DNA from: JAWVFM01 sp963823245
GTDB taxonomy: Bacteria > Actinomycetota > Thermoleophilia > Solirubrobacterales > 70-9
Direction: 5' to 3'
NCBI GenBank assembly: GCA_963823245.1
Contig: CAWGKQ010000006.1
Location: 62,001-126,000, forward strand
Length of the DNA stretch: 64,000 nucleotides
Of this stretch, positions 19,212 through 27,560 are shown one piece after another. The notes under the pieces are model-generated. The model had not been told where the DNA came from and did not search any database. It worked only from the letters and a program-made list of their open reading frames with translations. Each line of letters opens with the position of its first letter. Positions within the stretch are counted from its first letter, which is position 1. The position numbers and the translations under genes are program-made.

Positions 19212-20044
19212 GGCTCGCGGGCCTCGGCGCGTCCTTCCTGGTAGCCGTCATCGCGGCCGGTCCTTGGATCCGGGACATGTGGGCAGCCGGACTACGGAGG
19301 GAGAACTGGCGCGGTCGCGAGGTCGCCTTCCCCGCGGGGGTCGTGCTGATCGCGTGCTCGCTCGTCGCCCTCGCCCCTCTCGCCATCCTCGACGACCGGG
19401 CCGACCTCGACCTCCTCGACCCCGACCTCGCCCGCTGGTCGGTCTTCGTGATCGGCATGGGCCTCCTGGGGCTGATCGACGACACGATGGGCGGGGCGGG
19501 TGGTCTGCGCGCGCCGCGCGGCTGGCGCGGCCACGCGCGCGCCGTCATGCACGGAAGATTCTCGACCGGCGCCGTCAAGGCGGTGGGCGCGATCGGGCTG
19601 GCCGCGTTCGTGACCACGGGGAACCGCGAGGGCCTTCACTACGTGGTCGACCTGTTCCTTCTGCTGCTGACAACGAACCTCTTCAACCTCATCGACCTGC
19701 GTCCCGGTCGCGTCGAAAAGCTTCTCGTCCTGCTCTTGGCCGGCGTCTGCCTCGGCGCCTGGACGGTCGCGCCGCTCCATCTGCTCGGCGTCTACCTCGG
19801 CCCGGTGCTCTTCGGCGCCGCCCTGACGCTCCGCGAGCGCGCCATGCTGGGCGACACGGGGTCCTACCTTGCCGGCGCGATCGGCGGCATCGCGCTGCTC
19901 GTCGCGATCCCGTTCACGGGGCGCGTGATCGCGCTCGCGATAGTCGCCGCCCTCACGATCTTCGGGGAGTTTCGGTCGATCTCTCGGGCCATCGAGCGCG
20001 TTCCGCTGCTGCGCTCTCTAGACTCGCTCGGCAGGGTCAAGTGA
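19208..20044 (+). CDS. MraY/WecA-like polyprenyl-phosphate glycosyl-1-phosphate transferase homologue
   Basis: 278 residues, integral membrane. It retains three landmark sites of the family: GLIDDTMGG (Mg-binding DDxxG region), TTNLFNLIDLRPGR (equivalent of NxxNxxDGxDG) and MLGDTGSYLAG (the LGDxGS element). The middle site is altered: DLRPGR replaces the usual DGLDG. True members transfer UDP-linked sugar phosphate to undecaprenyl phosphate. It starts at GTG 19208 within the mctB-like stop and ends 20 nt before pyrG, so it belongs to the steA-mctB operon; a role in envelope polymer synthesis at division sites is plausible but inferred. Confidence 0.8.
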   Translation: MRLAGLGASFLVAVIAAGPWIRDMWAAGLRRENWRGREVAFPAGVVLIACSLVALAPLAILDDRADLDLLDPDLARWSVFVIGMGLLGLIDDTMGGAGGLRAPRGWRGHARAVMHGRFSTGAVKAVGAIGLAAFVTTGNREGLHYVVDLFLLLLTTNLFNLIDLRPGRVEKLLVLLLAGVCLGAWTVAPLHLLGVYLGPVLFGAALTLRERAMLGDTGSYLAGAIGGIALLVAIPFTGRVIALAIVAALTIFGEFRSISRAIERVPLLRSLDSLGRVK

Positions 20045-20064
20045 GCGCTGCGAGGGAGCGAAAA

Positions 20065-21744
20065 ATGATGAAGCCGGGCGAAACGCGCTTCATCTTCGTC
20101 ACCGGCGGCGTTGTTTCGTCGCTGGGCAAGGGAATCGCCGCCGCATCCATCGGGCGCCTCCTCGTCAGCCGCGGCTTCAGGGTCCAGCTGCAGAAGTTCG
20201 ACCCGTACATCAACGTCGACCCGGGGACGATGAGCCCCTTCCAGCACGGTGAGGTCTTCGTCACCGAGGACGGCGCCGAGACCGATCTCGACCTCGGCCA
20301 CTACGAGCGCTACACCGACGAGAACACCTCGCGGGCATCGAACGTGACCGCCGGCGCCGTCTACAACTCGGTCATCCGTCGTGAGCGCCGCGGCGACTAT
20401 CTCGGCGCCACCGTCCAGGTGATCCCGCATGTCACCGACGAGATCAAGCAACGGATCCTGATCGTCGCCGAGTCGCAGGCCGTCGACTTCGTCATCACGG
20501 AGATCGGTGGCACGGTCGGCGACATCGAGTCGCTGCCTTTCCTCGAGGCCATTCGCCAGCTGTACACCGACCTGGGACCCAAGCGCTGCATGTTCGTGCA
20601 CCTGACGCTCGTCCCGTACGTCGGCCACGCGGGCGAGCTGAAGACGAAGCCGACCCAGCACTCCGTCAACGAGCTGAGACGGATCGGCATCCAGCCGCAC
20701 GCGATCGTCTGCCGCTCCGAGCGCGGCCTCGAGCGCGACATCCGCCGCAAGATCGCCCTCTTCGGCTCGGTGGCGGAGGAGGCCGTGATCTCCGCCCGTG
20801 ACGTCGACAACGTCTACAAGGTTCCCCTCGTCCTCCGCGCCGAGGGCATGGACGACCTGATCCTCGACCACTTCGGGACCGAGGCCGACCCGCCCGACCT
20901 CGGCGAGTGGGAGGAGCTCGTGGCGCGCGCCGACGCGTGCGAGGGCACCACGCGCATCGCCCTGGTCGGCAAGTACGTCCAGCTCGAGGATGCCTACAAG
21001 TCGGTCATCGAGGCCCTGCATCACGGTGGCTACCACCACGGGACGAACGTCGAGGTCGAGCTCGTCAACTCGGAGGACCTGGATCCCGCCGACCTCGAGT
21101 GGGCTGACGGAATCCTGATCCCCGGTGGATTCGGGGAGCGCGGGATCGAGGGCAAGATCGCCGCGGCCCGCGTGGCGCGTGAGCGCGGCATCCCGTTCCT
21201 CGGGATCTGCCTCGGGATGCAGATCGCCGTGGCGGAGTTCGCCCGGCACGTGGCCGGCATGGACGGCGCGAACTCCACGGAGTTCGACCCCGAGACGCCC
21301 TTCCCGGTGGTCGACCTGCTGCCCGAGCAGAAGGAGGTCTCCGATATGGGCGGGACGATGCGCCTCGGCGCCGACCCGGTGAAGATCCACGAAGGCACCA
21401 GGGCGCGCGAGATCTTCGGCGAGGCGGTCATCTACAAGCGCCACCGTCACCGCTACGAGGTCAACAACATGCTGCGGCGCCGACTCGAGGACGAGGGGCT
21501 CGTCGCCGGCGGCACCTCCCCGGACGAGCGGCTGGTCGAGATCGTCGAGCTTCCCGACCACCCCTTCTACGTCGCGTCGCAGTTCCACCCGGAGTTCAAC
21601 TCGCGGCCGACGCGCCCGGAGCCGCTCTTCCGCGACTTCATCGGCGCCGCGGCCGTCCGCGCGCGTTCGAGACCGGAGCGGGAGGAGGCGGCGGCCGAAG
21701 AGTCCGCCGCGCCCGCCGATGTCGCGGTTCGTCGCGAGGCGTAG
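20065..21744 (+). CDS. pyrG: CTP synthase
   Basis: 559 residues from ATG 20065; makes CTP from UTP with glutamine and ATP. The synthase domain begins FIFVTGGVVSSLGKGI and holds KFDPYINVDPGTMSPFQHGE, EDGAETDLDLGHYER and EIGGTVGDIE. The C-terminal glutaminase domain has PGGFGERG, FLGICLGMQ (nucleophile Cys) and the HPEFNSRP ending with catalytic His-Glu. A short acidic Ala-rich tail follows. GGGAG about 8 nt before ATG 20065 supports that start over GTG 20041. Order matches Mycobacterium (Rv1699), but the NUDIX gene that normally follows lies 8 kb downstream here. Confidence 0.97.
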   Translation: MMKPGETRFIFVTGGVVSSLGKGIAAASIGRLLVSRGFRVQLQKFDPYINVDPGTMSPFQHGEVFVTEDGAETDLDLGHYERYTDENTSRASNVTAGAVYNSVIRRERRGDYLGATVQVIPHVTDEIKQRILIVAESQAVDFVITEIGGTVGDIESLPFLEAIRQLYTDLGPKRCMFVHLTLVPYVGHAGELKTKPTQHSVNELRRIGIQPHAIVCRSERGLERDIRRKIALFGSVAEEAVISARDVDNVYKVPLVLRAEGMDDLILDHFGTEADPPDLGEWEELVARADACEGTTRIALVGKYVQLEDAYKSVIEALHHGGYHHGTNVEVELVNSEDLDPADLEWADGILIPGGFGERGIEGKIAAARVARERGIPFLGICLGMQIAVAEFARHVAGMDGANSTEFDPETPFPVVDLLPEQKEVSDMGGTMRLGADPVKIHEGTRAREIFGEAVIYKRHRHRYEVNNMLRRRLEDEGLVAGGTSPDERLVEIVELPDHPFYVASQFHPEFNSRPTRPEPLFRDFIGAAAVRARSRPEREEAAAEESAAPADVAVRREA

Positions 21745-21786
21745 ACTCCCTCCTCCAGGCCAGCACACCAGGGAAGGAGTTGTTCG

Positions 21787-22389
21787 ATGTCGTGGAACTT
21801 GAAGGGGAGCTACTTCGAGACTTGTTCCTGTGACCTCATGTGTCCGTGCAACATGTCGTTCGACCACGGCGCGACGAACGACTACTGCCGCGTCACCCTC
21901 GTCTTCAACATCAAGGAGGGTGAGATCGAGGGCACGGAAATCGGCGACCTAAACGTCGCCGTGATCGCCGACACCCCCAAGGTGATGACGGAGGGGAACT
22001 GGCGACTCGGCCTGTTCGTCGACGACCGCGCGAGCGACGAGCAGCTGGAGAAGCTCACGGGCGTCTTCGCCGGGCAGAAAGGTGGCCCGATGGAGGCGAT
22101 CGTGCCCCTCGTCGGCGAGGTGCTGGGCGTCGAGCGGGCGCCGTTCGACGTGACTGAGGAAGGGCTCAGCCACAGCGTCAAGATCGGTGAGGCGATCGAC
22201 TTCGAGATCGAGGACATCGTTCCCTTCGGCGTCGAGACCGGCCAGCCGGTGCGGCTCGTCGGCGTGTTCCACCCGGCATCGTCGGAGTTCAACGCCGCCG
22301 AGGCGAAGCGCTCGAAGATCAGCGGGTTCGGTATCGAGTACGAGGGGAAGACGGGGATCTCGGCGTCGGAGTTCGCCTGGGCCGCTTGA
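21787..22389 (+). CDS. DUF1326 family protein (copy 1)
   Basis: 200 residues opening MSWNLKGSYFETCSCDLMC followed by PCNMSF: the CxC...CPC cysteine cluster that defines the family, with a beta-rich body and no signal peptide. The close spacing of four Cys suggests metal or Fe-S binding, but no member has a settled role. GGAAGGAG lies 7-14 nt before the ATG. It is the first of three DUF1326 genes in 3.2 kb, grouped with a DUF2182 membrane protein, and follows pyrG after 42 nt. Confidence 0.85.
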   Translation: MSWNLKGSYFETCSCDLMCPCNMSFDHGATNDYCRVTLVFNIKEGEIEGTEIGDLNVAVIADTPKVMTEGNWRLGLFVDDRASDEQLEKLTGVFAGQKGGPMEAIVPLVGEVLGVERAPFDVTEEGLSHSVKIGEAIDFEIEDIVPFGVETGQPVRLVGVFHPASSEFNAAEAKRSKISGFGIEYEGKTGISASEFAWAA

Positions 22390-22500
22390 GGGGTCGGGCG
22401 CAATCGCGCGCTTCCCCGCCGAGTGCTACGGCCTCATTCCGTCGGCGTTCGTTTCCGTCCGCGACCGGTAGGATCGGCGCAGTCGAGGAGAGGAGACGTC

Positions 22501-23139
22501 ATGGCTGAGCAGTGGCGAGTCAGCGGGGACTGGTTTGACGTCTGCAGGTGTCGGGTCCCGTGCGGGTGCACGTTTGCGCAGGCGCCTGACGACGGCCAGT
22601 GCGACGGGATCCTCGCCTGGCACATCAACGACGGCAGCTATGGCGACGTCGCGCTCGACGACCTCAACGTCGTCGCAGTTGGAACCTTCGAGGGCAACAT
22701 CTGGGCTGGCGAGGCGAAGCCAAGGATGGGCTTCTTCATCGACGAGCGCGCCGACGAGTCGCAGCGAAGTGCGCTCCAGACGATCTTCGGCGGCAACGCG
22801 GGCGGCTGGCCGGCCGGGTTTGCGGAGCTGATCGACGAGGTGCTCGGGATCGAGTTCGCGCCGATCGACTTCGAGCTCGCCGACGACCTCAGCCGCTGGA
22901 GTGTCGAGGTGCCGGGGAAGGCCCGCGGAAGCGCCGAGGCGCTGGTCGGTCCGACGACGCCCGAAGGCGCCCGTGTGCAGGTTCACAACGCACCCGGGGC
23001 GGAGGTTGGCCCGGGTCAGGTTGCCACCTGGGCGACCGCAGGCGAGGACGAGGTCGACGCGTTCGGCCTCAAATGGAGCTGGCCAGGGCGCTCCAGCAAG
23101 CACTTTCCCTTCGCGTGGTCCGGCCCGGACGAGGGCTAG
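22501..23139 (+). CDS. DUF1326 family protein (copy 2)
   Basis: 212 residues starting MAEQWRVSGDWFDVCRCRVP then CGCTFAQ: the same cysteine cluster as its neighbour with one changed spacing (CRC...PCGC). GIEFAPIDFE and the closing KWSWPGRSSKHFPFAWSG are distinct from copy 1, so it is a diverged paralogue rather than a recent duplicate. GAGGAGA precedes the ATG by about 7 nt and TAGGAT at 22470 may be its -10, i.e. it can be transcribed on its own. Confidence 0.84.
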   Translation: MAEQWRVSGDWFDVCRCRVPCGCTFAQAPDDGQCDGILAWHINDGSYGDVALDDLNVVAVGTFEGNIWAGEAKPRMGFFIDERADESQRSALQTIFGGNAGGWPAGFAELIDEVLGIEFAPIDFELADDLSRWSVEVPGKARGSAEALVGPTTPEGARVQVHNAPGAEVGPGQVATWATAGEDEVDAFGLKWSWPGRSSKHFPFAWSGPDEG

Positions 23140-23229
23140 GTGTAAGGCCCGAGCGGGTTGTTCAGCTCAGCGAGCGGCGCGGGCCTTCCGCTTGGCGGCG
23201 GTCGTGTTTCGTGACACCTCGCCGGTCAC

Positions 23230-23270
23230 GATGCGAGTTGCAGGCGCATAGCGACTACAAGTCGCATCGC
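23230..23270. repeat. Imperfect inverted repeat between DUF1326 and DUF2182 genes
   Basis: CGATGCGAGTTG and CAAGTCGCATCG form an 11-of-12 bp stem around a 17-nt loop. It sits between convergent genes (23139 and 23388), so a bidirectional terminator is the likely use; there is no T-run. The rest of 23140-23387 shows no convincing gene. Confidence 0.4.
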
Positions 23271-23387
23271 CAGCTGAGACCTCATACAGAAGTCACACGG
23301 GGCGCTGCTCCCTTCTCGCCGATATCCGTCAGCTGCGCGGCCAGGCCTTCAGGGGCCGAGCCGAAACAACGGGCTCAGGGATTAGAG

Positions 23388-24320
23388 CTAGGGCTTCATC
23401 TGGTCAGACTTCATCTGACCCTCACCGGACCCCGTCTGGTCCGACTTCATCTTGTCGGCCCCCATCGACGATCCCTGGGCGCCGCCGGGCTCCATGCCCA
23501 TCGCTCGCATCGCCTGATTCGCCTCTGCGGACCCGGGCTGCGTGAGGCCCGGCACCCGGTCCGGGACGAAGGCGACCGCGAGAGCCAGAACCAAGAGGAG
23601 CACCGCGATCCCGCGGTTCGCGACGTCCTTCCAGGGCAGGAGCTTCTCAACGGCGATGAGGGCGGCGATGAACGCCATCCAGCCGATGCTCATGACGCCG
23701 AGGGCGAAGAGCGCCGCCATCAGCATCCAGCAGCAGCCGACGCAGAAGCCGCCATGCTCGACTCCCATGCGGAGCGCGCCGATACGCCCGGGGTGTGAGT
23801 GGGACAAGAAGAACATCATTGGGCTCCGGCAATAGCGCAGACAGACGTCCTTGAGTGGGGTGAGCTGGTAGACGCCTGCGGCGACGATGATCCCGCCGGC
23901 GAGATATGGCCCGGCGTCGCTCCAGGAGAAGGTGTCGCCGAATACGGCTCGGCCGAGCTCGTAGAGTCCGTAACCGACGAGGCCCGCGGCCGCCCAGCTC
24001 ACGAGGTAGCCGGCCACGAACAGCGTCGTGAGGCTCGCCGGCACGGCCGCGCCGCGCTCGCGCCGACCCTCCTGGATCCGCGCGAACATGAGGACCATCG
24101 GCGCAATCGAGGGGAACATCATCGCGGCCATCATCACCACCCAGACCCCGAGGAAGAATCCGAGCGATCCGGGATCGGTCCCGGGGCCCGCGTCCATCCC
24201 GGCCATCTGCTCGTTGGTCACCCCCCACGCGACCGCTGCGAGGACGAGCAGCACCCCGACGAGCCCGACCTGGATTAGCGCGGGCAGCGGGGGTGGACGG
24301 CGGACGACCGCTGATTCCAT
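23388..24320 (-). CDS. DUF2182 integral membrane protein
   Basis: 310 residues, seven or eight helices. The family core is clear: FLGVWVVMMAAMMFPSIAPM, YLVSWAAAGLVGYG, YQLTPLKDVCLRYCRSPM and the closing MRMGVEHGGFCVGCCWMLM-type motif (GVEHGGFCVGCCWM). Met and Cys side chains facing each other across helices suggest metal handling, which is the family's annotation but unproven. The C-terminus ends in three Met-Lys-Ser-Asp-Gln repeats (KMKSDQ, QMKSDQ, QMKP), an unusual Met-rich tail. It is flanked by DUF1326 genes, one 17 nt upstream on the same strand. Confidence 0.87.
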   Translation of the reverse strand: MESAVVRRPPPLPALIQVGLVGVLLVLAAVAWGVTNEQMAGMDAGPGTDPGSLGFFLGVWVVMMAAMMFPSIAPMVLMFARIQEGRRERGAAVPASLTTLFVAGYLVSWAAAGLVGYGLYELGRAVFGDTFSWSDAGPYLAGGIIVAAGVYQLTPLKDVCLRYCRSPMMFFLSHSHPGRIGALRMGVEHGGFCVGCCWMLMAALFALGVMSIGWMAFIAALIAVEKLLPWKDVANRGIAVLLLVLALAVAFVPDRVPGLTQPGSAEANQAMRAMGMEPGGAQGSSMGADKMKSDQTGSGEGQMKSDQMKP

Positions 24321-24337
24321 GGCTCTCGATTATTGCG

Positions 24338-24958
24338 CTAGACGCGTCCGGCTACCGCGCCCTCGGCCATCTCGCTGGCGAACTCGTACTCGGCGGTCTC
24401 GGCGTAGTTCGCGTCCATCTCGATGTCGAAGACATCAGAACGGCCCGAGCTCCTGCCCACCCTGAACTCGGGGGCGAAGCCGAATGGGGCGTTCTTCACG
24501 GTCGTCTGCGCCCCGCTGCCCTCGGGCCCGGCGATGGGCTCGAACGTGAACGAGTTGCCGCGGATCGACATCGACGGCGCGTCGCCGTCCGAGAACGTGA
24601 TCTCGCCGCGCTCTGTGCCGAGATAGTTGCCGTAGAGGCTCGCGAACATCTCGAACGGGCCGCCCTCCTGGCCGCGCATGATCCGGTCGATCGCGTCGAG
24701 CTGCTCGTCCGATGCTTCGTCGTTGACCACCACGCCGACCGTCCAGTCGCCGGCGGTGAGGTTCGACGGGAAGATGTTGATGAGTCCGATCTTGGTGCCG
24801 CCGAGGTCGACGTCGTCGAGGTTGCCGTCGCTGACGTCGAACACCAGGTTTCCGTGGCACTCGCCGTTCGGAGCCGTGGGCGGGCCGTCGGTGGGACACG
24901 GACAAAGGAGCTGGCAATTGCAGGTCGCAAAGTAGGTGCCGGAGATACGCCACGCCAT
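24338..24958 (-). CDS. DUF1326 family protein (copy 3)
   Basis: 206 residues, MAWRISGTYFATCNCQLLCP then CPTDG: the CxC...CPC cluster again. It is closer to copy 1 in having VVVNDEASDEQLDAIDRIM next to copy 1's DRASDEQLEKLTGVF. It is read leftwards, 17 nt ahead of the DUF2182 gene, so the two form an operon. GGAGGAAA stands just before the ATG as a ribosome-binding site. Confidence 0.86.
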   Translation of the reverse strand: MAWRISGTYFATCNCQLLCPCPTDGPPTAPNGECHGNLVFDVSDGNLDDVDLGGTKIGLINIFPSNLTAGDWTVGVVVNDEASDEQLDAIDRIMRGQEGGPFEMFASLYGNYLGTERGEITFSDGDAPSMSIRGNSFTFEPIAGPEGSGAQTTVKNAPFGFAPEFRVGRSSGRSDVFDIEMDANYAETAEYEFASEMAEGAVAGRV

Positions 24959-25094
24959 CTCTTTTCCTCCAATCCGGCGGCAGGAAGCCGCCAGTTCGAT
25001 CGGCGGCGCTCACAGCGGCCAGCCGTGAGCTCCCTTATTGACGACACTAGCCCGTCGACCGGGGGGGAGTCAAGGGCCTCGTTACGGTTCGTCC

Positions 25095-25490
25095 GTGACG
25101 CATGACCGCGAGACGATGATCCGCGAGACGTGGGAACGGTGGAACGCGGGCGTGCGCGATCCCGGCGAGATGGGCCAGGGCCTCACAGAGGACTTCACGC
25201 TCTACTCGGCGCTGACGGGGCGGAGCTTCAAGGGTCGCCAGGGGCTGATCGACTGGATGGCGGAGATCGACGAGCACTTCGGTGCCTGGAACATCCGAAT
25301 CGACGAGATCCGTGCCGCCGGGGAGGATCGCTACGTCGTACTCGGCGGCGTAGACCTCGAGGGGCGCGGGAGCGGCTTGGAGCTCGACCAGCCGATCGGG
25401 TGGGTGATCGAGTTCGAGGGGGACCTGACGTCGAGGCTCAACAACTTCGCAAGCCACGACGAGGCCATCGAGGCCGCGGCGAGCGACTGA
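25095..25490 (+). CDS. NTF2/SnoaL-like protein
   Basis: 131 residues: VTHDRETMIRETWERWNAG, LTEDFTLYSALTGRSFKG, RYVVLGGVDLEGRGSG, then a strand with the core pattern of the cone-shaped NTF2 fold. It differs from the MSQENVE family at 50-59 kb in both ends, so it is a separate lineage. TACGGT (25083-25088) is 6 nt before GTG 25095, which picks this start and implies leaderless translation. The ligand or reaction cannot be told. Confidence 0.72.
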   Translation: MTHDRETMIRETWERWNAGVRDPGEMGQGLTEDFTLYSALTGRSFKGRQGLIDWMAEIDEHFGAWNIRIDEIRAAGEDRYVVLGGVDLEGRGSGLELDQPIGWVIEFEGDLTSRLNNFASHDEAIEAAASD

Positions 25491-25525
25491 CCAGCCACGT
25501 CCGCAGCTGCATCTAGCCTGGGCGG

Positions 25526-27109
25526 ATGAGGTGGCCGCTCCCGGCGCTCCTCGGCTGCGGGCTGGCGATGGCGCTTGCGGGCTGCGGGGATGTCTCGACG
25601 TCGAACCGAGCTTCGAGCTGGCTCTTGGCTCAGGTCGTGCGCCCGGTGACCTCGCCCGAGGTGAGGTCGGTCAAGCCGAGATCGCCCTCGCGGAAGGAAT
25701 CCCGCGCCGCACGAGCCCGTTCCAAAGCTCGAAGGGCTGCGGCACGGCGTGCGCGCCTCGTCGGGCCGATCAACACGAGTTTCCCCGGCCTCACGACCTT
25801 CCGCGGCAACGCGAGCCGCGACTACTACGGGGAGGGCCCGGTGCCGATGCACCCGGTGGTCCGCTGGCGCTATCCGTCGACGGGAAGCCTCTGCTCGAAG
25901 TCGACCGACCTCGACGGCAAGGAGACCTGGTGCGGGACCGGCTGGACCGGGCAACCCAACGTCATCCAGCGGCCGAATGGCGGGGTCGAGGTGAGGGAGG
26001 GCGCCTACGACCGCAACTACCACTTCCTCGACGGACACACGGGCGAGCCCGTCCGCCCGGACCTCGAGACGGGAGACCTCGCCAAGGGCTCGGCCACGAG
26101 CGACTCCGATGGCTACCCGCTCTACTACGCGGGCTCGCGCGACAACCTGCTGCGCGTCGTCGCCCTCGATCGCGGAACGCCCACCGTGCTCTGGCAGCTC
26201 GATGCGCACTCGCAGCCCGGAAGCGTGTGGAACGACGACTGGGACGGCGCTGCGCTGCAGATCGGCGACTACCTGCTCGAGGGCGGCGAGAACTCGTGGT
26301 TCTACGTGATCCGCCTCAACCGCCGCTATGACGCGAGCGGCAGGGTCCAGGTGAGTCCCGAGGTCGTGATGCGGGTGCCGGGCTGGGACGCCCAGCTGCG
26401 CCGGGACGTGAGCGACGATGACATCTCGATCGAGAACTCGGTCGCCTTTCGTAACGGCGTCGCCTACTTCTCGAACTCCGGCGGTCTCGTCCAGGGGTGG
26501 GACATCAGCGACGTCCTTGATGGCGGCAGCCGCTACAGGCGCGTCTTCCGGTTCTGGTCGGGCGACGACAACGATGCGTCGACCGTGATCACGCCGTCCG
26601 GCCACCTGCTCGTCGCGCGCCACATCGAGTCGAACGTGCCCCGCCCGGGGTCCCTTCCCCGCGACCACGAGGTCGGCGACCTCGTGGACCTCGATCCGGA
26701 TCGCCCCGCTGACCCGGTCCGCTGGTCGCATCAGCTCGGCGGGTTCGAGCCCGAGCAGGGCATCCTCGGCACGCCCGCTTACCACGAGAATGTCGTCTAT
26801 GCGACGTGGAACGAGGGCGGCATCGCCGCGGTCGACGAGCGCACCGGGAGGCTCCTCTGGAGCATGCCTTTGGACGGGTCGACCTGGAGCTCGCCGGTTC
26901 CAGTCGACGACAAGCTGATCGTCGCGGACGGCACCGGGCACCTGAACTGCTTCGACATCTCGGATCCGCGCTCGAAGCCGCGCCTCCTTTGGCGGCTTCA
27001 GCTCTCCGCCGGGACGATCGAGTCGACGCCGGCGGTTTGGCGAGGCTGGATCTACGTGGGCTCGCGCGACGGCGGCATCTACGGGGTCGCCGACCCCGGC
27101 AGTCCTTAG
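25526..27109 (+). CDS. PQQ-type beta-propeller lipoprotein
   Basis: 527 residues. The N-terminus PALLGCGLAMALAGCGD ends in a lipobox (LAGC), followed by a basic low-complexity linker (RAARARSKARRAAARRARL) and then propeller blades: LLRVVALDRGTPTVLWQLD, GGIAAVDERTGRLLWSMPL, DKLIVADGTGHLNCFDIS and RGWIYVGSRDGGIYGVAD, the repeated Trp/Gly pattern of PQQ/BamB-like repeats. It is probably an outside-facing binding or assembly protein; no dehydrogenase catalytic domain is seen. TAGCCT (25514-25519) lies 6 nt before ATG 25526. It ends convergent with a VOC gene, overlapping by 4 nt. Confidence 0.83.
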   Translation: MRWPLPALLGCGLAMALAGCGDVSTSNRASSWLLAQVVRPVTSPEVRSVKPRSPSRKESRAARARSKARRAAARRARLVGPINTSFPGLTTFRGNASRDYYGEGPVPMHPVVRWRYPSTGSLCSKSTDLDGKETWCGTGWTGQPNVIQRPNGGVEVREGAYDRNYHFLDGHTGEPVRPDLETGDLAKGSATSDSDGYPLYYAGSRDNLLRVVALDRGTPTVLWQLDAHSQPGSVWNDDWDGAALQIGDYLLEGGENSWFYVIRLNRRYDASGRVQVSPEVVMRVPGWDAQLRRDVSDDDISIENSVAFRNGVAYFSNSGGLVQGWDISDVLDGGSRYRRVFRFWSGDDNDASTVITPSGHLLVARHIESNVPRPGSLPRDHEVGDLVDLDPDRPADPVRWSHQLGGFEPEQGILGTPAYHENVVYATWNEGGIAAVDERTGRLLWSMPLDGSTWSSPVPVDDKLIVADGTGHLNCFDISDPRSKPRLLWRLQLSAGTIESTPAVWRGWIYVGSRDGGIYGVADPGSP

Positions 27110-27540
27110 TCGCCCGGGAGTCTCACCGCGCCGTCCTCGGCGATCGTCCATCGCGGGTTGTGCGCCACCTCCCATGCATGGCCGTCGGGGTCGACGAACA
27201 CGCCCGAGTAGCCGCCCCAGAACGTCTCGGCGCCTGCGCGAGGGATCTTCCCGCCCGCCGCCTCCGCCTGGGCGATCACCTCGTCGACCTCCTCCGGGGA
27301 GCGCACGTTGTAGGCGAGCGTGATCCCGCCCCAGCCGCCGGGGTCCTCGACCCCGGAATCTTCGGCCAGCTTGGCCCGATCCCACAGCGCCAGGACCATC
27401 CCGCCGGCCTGGAAGAAGACGACGTCGTCACCGGCACCGGCGTTCGTGCGCCAGCCGAGGGCCTCGTAGAAGGCGCGTGCCCGCGCGACATCTCCGACTC
27501 CGAGCGTGACGAGGCTGAGCCGCTGCTCCACGCCGCGCAT
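27106..27540 (-). CDS. VOC superfamily protein
   Basis: 144 residues, one module duplicated: LSLVTLGVGDVARARAFYEA at the start and GVFVDPDGHAWEVAHNP near the end, with the His and Glu that usually bind metal. GGMVLALWDRAKLAEDSG is the substrate-side strand. It starts divergently from the M20 peptidase only 20 nt away. It resembles fosfomycin/glyoxalase-type sequences but lacks enough detail to name a substrate. Confidence 0.85.
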   Translation of the reverse strand: MRGVEQRLSLVTLGVGDVARARAFYEALGWRTNAGAGDDVVFFQAGGMVLALWDRAKLAEDSGVEDPGGWGGITLAYNVRSPEEVDEVIAQAEAAGGKIPRAGAETFWGGYSGVFVDPDGHAWEVAHNPRWTIAEDGAVRLPGD

Positions 27541-27560
27541 GCTCGCATAGCCTTCGACCG

